Shown here in pieces: positions 7,381 through 12,349 of a stretch of 12,349 nucleotides of DNA. Made by a program: the position numbers and the translations under genes. How positions within the stretch are numbered: the first letter of the stretch is position 1; every line of letters begins with the position of its first letter. The stretch covers positions 1 to 12,349 of the forward strand of contig MU130314.1 of NCBI GenBank assembly GCA_015039465.1. The letters are read 5' to 3'. The stretch is from Phlegmacium glaucopus. Taxonomy: Eukaryota; Basidiomycota; Agaricomycetes; Agaricales; Cortinariaceae. The notes beneath the pieces are model-generated. The model worked only from the letters and a program-made list of their open reading frames with translations, was not told where the DNA came from and made no database searches.

Positions 7381-7580
7381 TTTCACAACCTTTGCAGTAT
7401 ACTCACAGAGACTCACAGAGACTTGCAGATACTTGCACATCATTGCACATCATTGCACATCATTGCACATCATTGCACATCATTGTACATCATCACAGAA
7501 TACTCGCAGATCATCACAGATACTTGCAGTCATCACCAACATTCACATTATCATTCGCAGTTACCAGCAGTTCTCGCAAT
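7381..7580. repeat. 10-bp minisatellite, about 20 units
   Basis: CATTGCACAT is repeated exactly four times at 7441-7480, with CATTGTACAT next and ACTTGCACAT before it. Outside this core the sequence still steps in decamers: ACTCACAGAG twice, ACTTGCAGAT, CATCACAGAA, TACTTGCAGT and others, with only a one-base drift. The period persists for about 200 bp. Overlapping frames here (His/Ile/Ser-rich) are repeat translations. Confidence 0.85.
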
Positions 7581-8027
7581 CTTTAAACACACTTCCAATG
7601 AAGGTCACTCAGGTGACTTTATTACTCATCACCTTTATTTTTATCTTGTCTCCTTTATTTGGCTCTTATCTCCTATGTTTCATTACCAAATTACCGGGCC
7701 CATGTGACTCCGCTTTAACCCACATTTTTACATTTCTGTTACCTTTCTGCACTTAGCCATTTGCTGGTTACTATATTATTAGCAGTAGCAAGTAAGGTAA
7801 AGGAGGGAGAGAGGAGAACAGACAAAATTACCACAGTTTTGATCCCACCTTTGGAATGTCATACTAAGCTACTCTTGCACTCCTCCAAAATCATCCTGCA
7901 AACTTCGCTTTTTCTGCGCATTATCTCGCACTTTAAAGCAAACCTTCACACCTCATAAAACCTCACTATCACCTATCAAAGAGAACTACATCAACCCCAC
8001 GAACTATGTACTACTTGCAGTCTGACC
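7581..8027. other. Spacer between minisatellite and copia fragment
   Basis: No supported gene. Small features are a GTCAC-TCAG-GTGAC inverted repeat at 7604-7617 and a T/C-rich stretch to about 7760. The left limit of the copia fragment lies somewhere near 8000-8040; beyond it I see no further pol sequence. Confidence 0.5.
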
Positions 8028-9289
8028 TCACTGCAGGTACATCACAGTTGCTTTGAAACTCTGTTTGTTTGCAGCGTGGAACGGATGAGGGGAAATTTTG
8101 GCAAAGTCATCAAGATCGTTGTGATAGGGAGTTATGGTGGTAGTACATCTGGAATCATAGACTTTGGCTTGGATAGGTGCATCACCAGGAGTAGTTTTGT
8201 TTACAAGTGCTAATTCCTCCTCATCAGTTTCATCCTCCTCTATTTCCGAGAACCAATCATCCTCTTTAGGATCTGGGTTGTCAAGATCTTTGCCATTGGT
8301 ATCTGAAGAGTCTGTGACAGACAGGAGGTCAGGGATGTCATCCGAAATCAATTCCAAGTCGAGCTCCATCATGAAGGCTCCTTCACTTTCCAAATCAGAT
8401 TCCACAGCAGTATTTGCACTGCCCTTTTCTTTTGCTGAGTCCCCCTTTTTCCTCTCCTTCTTTGGCTTAGGACATTCATTACTGTAATGACCTTCCTCTC
8501 CACAGTTCCAACAATTGCCATGACATTTCTTGCCTTTACTGCACTTCCCTTTTGAAGAGCCTTGGCCTACATACATGGCTTCATCTTTGTCATCGTCTTT
8601 GGATCTTCCAGCATGCCATCACAAGCGCTGTGCCTTTTGACACTCAGACTCTTCAACAATAAGTGAGATTAAGGAATTGGGAGCAATGGTTTTTGTAGGG
8701 GCATATAAGCAAGCTGAGATGACGCAAAATTGGCAAGGGCATAAGGAAGTGATGAAATAATGGTGGAGAAGTAATCTTTTTCATCAATGTCAACTCCAAC
8801 AGATGCTAATTTCTCCTTTTCCACTCATAGGCCATCCAAGAATTCACGGATGCTAACTTTTGGTGAGTACTTGGACTCCAGGAACTTGGTCTGTAATTCA
8901 GTCTGCACATAGGCTCCCTTTTCGGTGTACTCACTGGCAGTCACAATCGCCTCCCAACATTCCTTAACCGTCTGTTTAGTATGGACTCGCATCAAGGTTG
9001 AGCCAGGTATTTTCTGGGTAAGCAGAGATTTTGCAGATCATTTGTTTTTATCCCATTGATCAATTGCTGTTGCATCATTTACAGTAGTTGTGGTACCATC
9101 AGCACGAGTGACAAGGATAGCAACAGCAACCAGGTGCAGCGTTGTTCCATCAAAATGACCCCAGAAGCCCTTTGCTTCAATCACATCTTGAAAACGAACA
9201 GAGAAAATTGCCCAGTTCAGGCCGGTGTTATTGAGTTTGGGAATAGATGAGGGCAAAGAGTCAGACAACAAGGTAGTTGCAGTGGACAT
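8028..9289 (-). pseudogene. Ty1/copia gag and start of protease, broken and truncated
   Basis: ATG at 9289-9287 begins a Gag of the copia type (LNWAIFSVRFQDVIEAKGFW, a UBN2-like region). It continues through WEAIVTASEYTEKGAYVQTE and KFLESKYSPKVSIREFLDG into a CCHC zinc knuckle, CWNCGEEGHYSNEC, at 8513-8472 (C-x2-C-x4-H-x4-C). An acidic linker and the copia protease active-site region follow: YDSRCTT at about 8159-8139, then TPYHNDLDDFAKI and AANKQSF. The usual DSG triad reads DSR here (codon AGA at 8150-8148), which should inactivate the enzyme. In-frame TGA codons lie at 9040-9038, 8827-8825 and 8621-8619. A frameshift falls between 8704 and 8697 and another near 8045. Integrase, reverse transcriptase and RNase H are absent. 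In a full element Gag would form the particle and the protease would process the polyprotein. Here it is a dead fragment. Confidence 0.9.
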
Positions 9290-9344
9290 GGTAGACAGAG
9301 GTAGTTTCACGAGGATATGACGAGTTTAGTTTGCACAGGGGGCG

Positions 9345-9356
9345 GGGCCCATAACC
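9345..9356 (-). promoter_or_regulatory. Primer binding site, half-tRNA-iMet type
   Basis: On the minus strand the sequence reads GGTTATGGGCCC. This complements the anticodon-loop region of eukaryotic initiator methionine tRNA (GGGCCCAUAACC, with anticodon CAU). Drosophila copia and yeast Ty5 prime reverse transcription from an initiator-tRNA half molecule at this region. The position between LTR and gag, 55 nt upstream of the gag ATG, is as expected. Confidence 0.8.
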
Positions 9357-9366
9357 TATAAGAGTT

Positions 9367-9523
9367 CTAAATGTAAAAGCTCAGTGTTTTCCATGCCAAA
9401 ACAACTGTATATTTATAAGTACCTAAATGTAAAAGCTAGATAACTCGTAAGTAAAGGTAGTGAGAAATCTATAGGTAAAGAGTATCTCACCTCAGTGTTT
9501 TGCATGCCAAAACAACTGAGGTG
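9367..9523. repeat. Direct repeats and near-palindrome within the copia LTR
   Basis: CTAAATGTAAAAGCT is repeated exactly at 9367-9381 and 9423-9437. A 28-bp word beginning CTCAGTGTTTT is found at 9380-9407 and again at 9491-9518 with one base changed. The second copy sits in a 36-bp near-palindrome (9488-9523; arms CACCTCAGT/ACTGAGGTG) that would form a strong hairpin in the 5' leader RNA. Confidence 0.75.
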
Positions 9524-9542
9524 ACTGGAAAGAATGAGTCTG

Positions 9543-9550
9543 TATTTATA
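9543..9550 (-). promoter_or_regulatory. TATA box of the copia LTR
   Basis: TATAAATA on the minus strand, in the context TTTTAGTATAAATACAG, about 190 bp before the primer binding site and downstream of a TTTCTCTTTCTCTCATTTCTC tract. It would drive the leftward copia transcript. Confidence 0.6.
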
Positions 9551-9659
9551 CTAAAATACTGTAATTACTCTAAATGGATAACAATGGGGTGGCATAGAGA
9601 GAAATGAGAGAAAGAGAAAATAACAATGGAAGTGTGTGCAAGTGTGGCCCAGCCACATT

Positions 9660-10081
9660 TGTTACGGCGACTATAAGCTTGCACTTGCGTTTGGTGCTGA
9701 GCAGATAGACCAAATAACTTGGGACTGTTGTACAGTTGCAATCATATTCCCACAGGTAAGACTTAAGGACGTCGAGTTCTGAGCAAGCTAGTAGATTATG
9801 ACCGTAAGATACAGAAGGTCTAAACTAGGGAATTGTAGCTATGGGTATGGCTCTTATATAGTAAGGGTTCGAGTCAGAGATAGTCCATGGTCCGTGCTAG
9901 GTTCAAGTCAGTATGAGTCTGAGATAAGAAGAGCGGTATAAATTGTTGTTAGTGATTATAGCCTAGACTGCTTGAGGAGCAATGAAGACTACAAAGACAA
10001 CCAGAGAGCGTTGGACCAGTCTTTAGATCAAAGGACTCCCTGTTATTCGTTTAGGGAAGGCTTAGCCTGTGACTTGTAACA
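9660..10081 (-). mobile_element. LTR of the same family as the solo LTR in the foldback element
   Basis: On the minus strand the segment starts TGTTACAAG and ends CGCCGTAACA, with 6-bp inverted ends (TGTTAC/GTAACA); length 422 bp. TATATAAG lies 200 bp before the end, and shared blocks with 1832-2241 include the TATA-GAGCC region, AGCTACA, GCTTGCTCAG, GGTCTA and GCACCAAAYGCAAGTGCAA. Several differences are CG against TG (AACGCAAG/AATGCAAG, GTCGCCGTAACA/GTTGCTGTAACA), with this copy keeping more CpG. The flanking pentamers (ACATT and CACAA on the plus strand) do not match, so it lacks a target duplication. It may have recombined, or one junction was replaced by the neighbouring copia LTR. Confidence 0.7.
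9853..9860 (-). promoter_or_regulatory. TATA box of the 9660-10081 LTR
   Basis: Minus-strand TATATAAG followed by AGCC. It sits at the same distance from the LTR end as the box at 2040-2048 in the related solo LTR. Confidence 0.6.
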
Positions 10082-10575
10082 CACAACAGAAGGGAGAGAG
10101 TAGAAGACAAGGAGGATGAGGATGAAGACAAATTTAGAGGTGACTGAGATAGAGGAGGAAGGATGAGGATGATCAAGAGAGAGTCTTCTGTAAGACTATA
10201 GCAGTAGACAGTATGGATAGATTGACAGTTAAAGGCAGAAAAAGCGAACTTGAGGGAGGAATTCACTGGAATTCCACTGAGATGATGAAAGTGGGGGGTA
10301 AGAATGAATTGAACTGAACTACATATCCTGGTACAAAAGAGCAGTATTTATACCCTAAGGATGAGGCTATGTAAAACAATAAAAAAGAAAGAAGTACGCG
10401 CTGTCAAAGGAAGAATGATGAAGAGAGGACAGCTGCGAGAAGAAAAGAACAATGGAAAAGAAAAAGGAACAGTAAAAGAATCTGCAAAGTGTCAAAGTGC
10501 GAGAGAAAAGAAGAGAAGGCAGTGTACACAGTCCAATAGCAAAAATATATCAGCTCCATAGCCGTGTGGTCATGT
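10082..10575 (-). promoter_or_regulatory. Promoter-like or LTR-like segment with TATAAATA
   Basis: On the minus strand there is a ~200-bp strongly C/T-rich tract (about 10575-10375), then GGGTATAAATACTGCTC (TATAAATA at 10352-10345), then about 265 bp reaching the start of the LTR at 10081. The same order, pyrimidine tract then TATA, is seen in the two LTRs nearby, so this could be the 5' part of another LTR cut at 10081, or a gene promoter. No TG...CA boundaries or target duplication could be set. A plus-strand Lys/Arg-rich frame at 10361-10561 is only the complement of the pyrimidine tract. Confidence 0.35.
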
Positions 10576-10712
10576 CAAAAATATGAAAGGTCCTGAGTCA
10601 ACACTTGAAAGGCGCAGCCTTGTTCCTGAGAAAACACTACTTGCTCATGATCCCATGTCGCCCAGCCTTGATAACACTTGACACACTGCGAGAATAATCC
10701 TCTGCTGCTGAT

Positions 10713-11268
10713 TCATCTGCAATTCCTGCTTAGTCGTGATCCTCCTGGACTTCCTAAATTGTCATAAAGAGGGTGGGAAGGCTTCAGGTACCACATGAAT
10801 GATGGTTTTGGCAGGGAATGATAAGATAAGAGGTAGATGAGTGAGGATAGGGGACTGAGTGAGATCCAGGAGCGAGGGATGGCAAGATAGATGGCTGAGG
10901 GGAAGACTTGTGGGTCCATAGCCACAACAACAATGACAAAGCCTTGTACATAATGGGAGATGTAGTTGATGCGTCCATAAAGGGGCCGTTCTTGAAATGA
11001 TGGACCAAAGATACGATCAAACGCGAGCCAATGACCAATGCGAATAGTAGATTGATCGCTTTGCTGGATCACTAGCCAAGGAACAAATGGATGGTATATG
11101 CTTAGGAGCATGTCAATAGTGAAGACAATGGAGAGCATAGTGTGAGACATTGAGAGTATGATGAGCGATGGGGATGTTATCGTTGAACAAATGATTTTGT
11201 TGACCAGGAACATGATTCAGGGCTGCTTCCAAAATAGGTAAGTGAATTTGAAGTCCACTTATTTTCAT
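10713..11268 (-). CDS. Unrecognised overlapping open frames, weak coding evidence
   Basis: Two minus-strand frames overlap. One runs from ATG 11268 to TGA 11115-11113 (51 residues, MKISGLQIHLPILEAALNHV at the start). The other runs from 11213 to 10713 (166 residues) and contains hydrophobic stretches (ITSPSLIILSM, YVQGFVIVVVAM) and a central QERPLYGRINYISHYV. A single frameshift near 11110 would join the first to the second. A TATATATA box lies at 11337-11344. I recognise no domain. Long runs of Ser/Leu/Ile could simply reflect pyrimidine-rich DNA, so this may be a decayed transposon segment or a chance frame. I see no gene between 10576 and 10712. Confidence 0.2.
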
Positions 11269-11300
11269 GATGGCGACTTTTAAGCTTTATTCTCACGCTA

Positions 11301-11344
11301 CCAATCAGTATTGGTGCGCGATAGCAGGAGCAATGGTTATATAT
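11301..11344. promoter_or_regulatory. CCAAT palindrome and TATATATA box
   Basis: CCAATCAGTATTGG (11301-11314) presents CCAAT on both strands. TATATATA follows at 11337-11344. To the right (11350-11440) the plus strand is purine-rich, so the minus strand is pyrimidine-rich upstream of the box, as in fungal core promoters reading leftward. This favours leftward transcription toward the frames at 11268-10713. The box is symmetric, so a rightward start toward ATG 11476 cannot be excluded. Confidence 0.35.
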
Positions 11345-11475
11345 AGTACAGGGAAGGTTCAGGGCAAAGGGTAAGTTGGGAAAGAGGTGGTGTAGGAAGG
11401 GAACGACTTAAAGAAAGGGGAGAAAAAGAATAGGGGCTATGCGCATACCAGACATTCATAACAACATTCAATTTT

Positions 11476-11661
11476 ATGCCCGTCACTCCCTGTGACAAAT
11501 GGAGCTTGGATGGGTTTGTAATTTCAACAGGCGGCAATGACGAGAGCAACGCGGATGTTCAAACAAGGGACCTGGATGGTGACGAGAGCAATGATGATGA
11601 GGGGATGTATGTCAATTACAGCAATGACAAAGCCAGGGACACTACTGGACATATTTACTAG
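11476..11661 (+). CDS. Small acidic open frame, possible first exon
   Basis: ATG at 11476 opens 61 residues rich in Asp, Asn and Glu (NDESNADVQTRDLDGDESND) with a repeated GACGAGAGCAAYG DNA word. The stop is followed closely by AAAGGTAAGAG, a good 5' splice donor, but it lies after the stop in this frame. The TATATATA box is about 135 bp upstream. No family is recognised and coding status is doubtful. Confidence 0.2.
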   Translation: MPVTPCDKWSLDGFVISTGGNDESNADVQTRDLDGDESNDDEGMYVNYSNDKARDTTGHIY

Positions 11662-11931
11662 CAAAGGTAAGAGTAAAATATTCACACAGCAACTAGTAGC
11701 TCATGTTTTCTGCCATTCTCAGACTCAGACTCTTCCTATTAACATACTGAATTCAGACCAACCTTGGCTTATTTCAACATAGGCCATCACAATACTACTA
11801 CTATACACTCACTGAACTCATCATTTCAACATGGATGACAACTTTTACTCCCCCTCTCATATGAAAATCTATGTCTACTTACTACTCCTTTACTTTAATA
11901 ACTTGAATGCACTTATTTTGACCTTTTTCAT
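11662..11931. other. AT-rich spacer
   Basis: No supported gene. A 36-codon frame at 11831 (MDDNFYSPSHMK, then a Leu/Tyr/Phe-rich hydrophobic run) is too short and AT-biased to call. Confidence 0.4.
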
Positions 11932-12259
11932 CTACTTGTGAGATACTTGAATCACTTGTGGGTGAGGGCCATCGCTCCACGTGGCATATACGAGTCCCTT
12001 CAAATGAAATTATACTGGTATTTTTATAGCGTCTTCATGAGTGTTGACGCCAGGGATGGACAGTGAGTAACTTGTTTTCGCGTGGCAAACAAGGCCATCA
12101 CCATCAACACGTGCAATCACAGAAGCATCAGGAAAACAGTGAGGTCTCCAGCTTTCAAAGTCTTCAACTTTTGATGGCTTTTGATGTCTTTATGACTTCA
12201 TCTTCTGGATTCCAATATTGTCTTCTCACTTTAATGGCCTTCGTCTTTTGCTTATATCT
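11932..12259 (-). pseudogene. Decayed coding segment of unknown function
   Basis: On the minus strand, codons from 12259 read YKQKTKAIKVRRQYWNPEDE and on to a TGA at 12166-12164. The adjacent frame, open from 12189, continues with VEDFESWRPHCFPDASVIAR and GLVCHAKTSYSLSIPGVN to a TAA at 12012-12010. The same frame then runs on (FHLKGLVYATWSDGPHPQ) to TAG at 11934-11932. One small frameshift around 12166-12180 and one stop (TAA, compatible with CAA to TAA) would explain the breaks. The residue composition looks more like real protein than the repeat-derived frames elsewhere, and there is no long start-to-stop frame. I do not recognise the family. A captured host exon or an unknown transposon gene are both possible. 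Confidence 0.3.
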
Positions 12260-12349
12260 TTATTAGTATTTGCCCTAGTATCAATAAATCTTTCAAGTCT
12301 GTCATTTTGGTCTTATATGCTTTCAGTATTTACCTATGATCAATAATTT

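Larger units (their letters stand above)
9357..9657 (-). mobile_element. 5' LTR of the copia element (boundaries approximate)
   Basis: The LTR should end directly before the primer binding site, fixing its 3' edge at 9357 (reading ...CTTATA, where CA is expected, possibly mutated). A plausible 5' edge is TGTGGCTGGGCCACAC at 9657, giving about 301 bp. Inside are a C/T-rich U3, a TATAAATA box and a duplicated R/U5 segment. The left LTR is missing because the element is truncated. The 5' edge rests only on the TG dinucleotide and the abutment with the next LTR at 9660. Confidence 0.6.

Noticed and set aside
7381..7580. CRISPR-like array
   Set aside because: 10-bp contiguous units with no spacers, in a eukaryotic context.
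7108..7707. 199-residue plus-strand protein
   Set aside because: Runs through two unrelated short tandem repeats and AT-rich spacer, and composition changes with each.
8164..8487. Ser-rich plus-strand protein opposite gag
   Set aside because: Antisense shadow of the acidic Gag linker. The minus strand has the zinc knuckle and protease motifs.
10361..10561. Lys/Arg-rich 66-residue protein
   Set aside because: Complement of a pyrimidine-rich promoter tract, with low complexity and no other support.

Overview
The window looks like transposon-rich intergenic DNA of a filamentous fungus, most likely an agaricomycete basidiomycete. Three things suggest this: a Ty1/copia gag of the kind common in mushroom genomes; a small spliced gene with 53- and 63-nt introns that have good GT/branch-point/AG signals; and pyrimidine-rich tracts upstream of TATA boxes. 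I found no rRNA or functional tRNA gene and no clearly intact protein-coding gene. Most lesions that can be inspected are C-to-T or G-to-A changes at former CpG sites, which suggests cytosine-methylated, silenced DNA.

Positions 1-456: unique sequence with a TAAGGG-rich inverted repeat, then an exon-like open frame (234 onward). Positions 457-5141: the most unusual structure, a large inverted-repeat element. Each end carries about 230 bp of nearly identical subterminal sequence with ACAGTGTG/CACACTGT motifs. Inside each end is an array of a ~164-bp satellite-like repeat, about 5.5 copies on the left and about 15 in inverse orientation on the right. The arms enclose a ~930-bp centre into which a solo LTR (1832-2241) has inserted, with a perfect 5-bp target duplication. 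The architecture matches Foldback-type elements (terminal inverted repeats built of tandem subrepeats), and no transposase is visible.

Positions 5142-7600: an ATGCC-rich minisatellite with a 63-bp higher-order period; a minus-strand three-exon gene of unknown function (6702-5933) with one premature TAG; a tRNA-derived SINE-like segment; and two degenerate short-period tandem repeats, one keeping a near-exact 10-bp period for about 200 bp.

Positions 8028-9657: the 5' part of a minus-strand Ty1/copia element, consisting of LTR, half-tRNA-iMet primer binding site, gag with CCHC zinc knuckle, and the start of the protease. It is broken by three TGA codons and two frameshifts, has an altered protease active site, and is truncated before integrase. 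Positions 9660-10081: a second LTR of the same family as the solo LTR inside the foldback element, in minus orientation. Positions 10082-12349: further promoter-like and LTR-like DNA plus poorly supported or decayed coding segments on the minus strand.

The parts do not form a pathway. The window is a nest of dead or non-autonomous mobile elements, and the inverted-repeat element is the best candidate for something undescribed.
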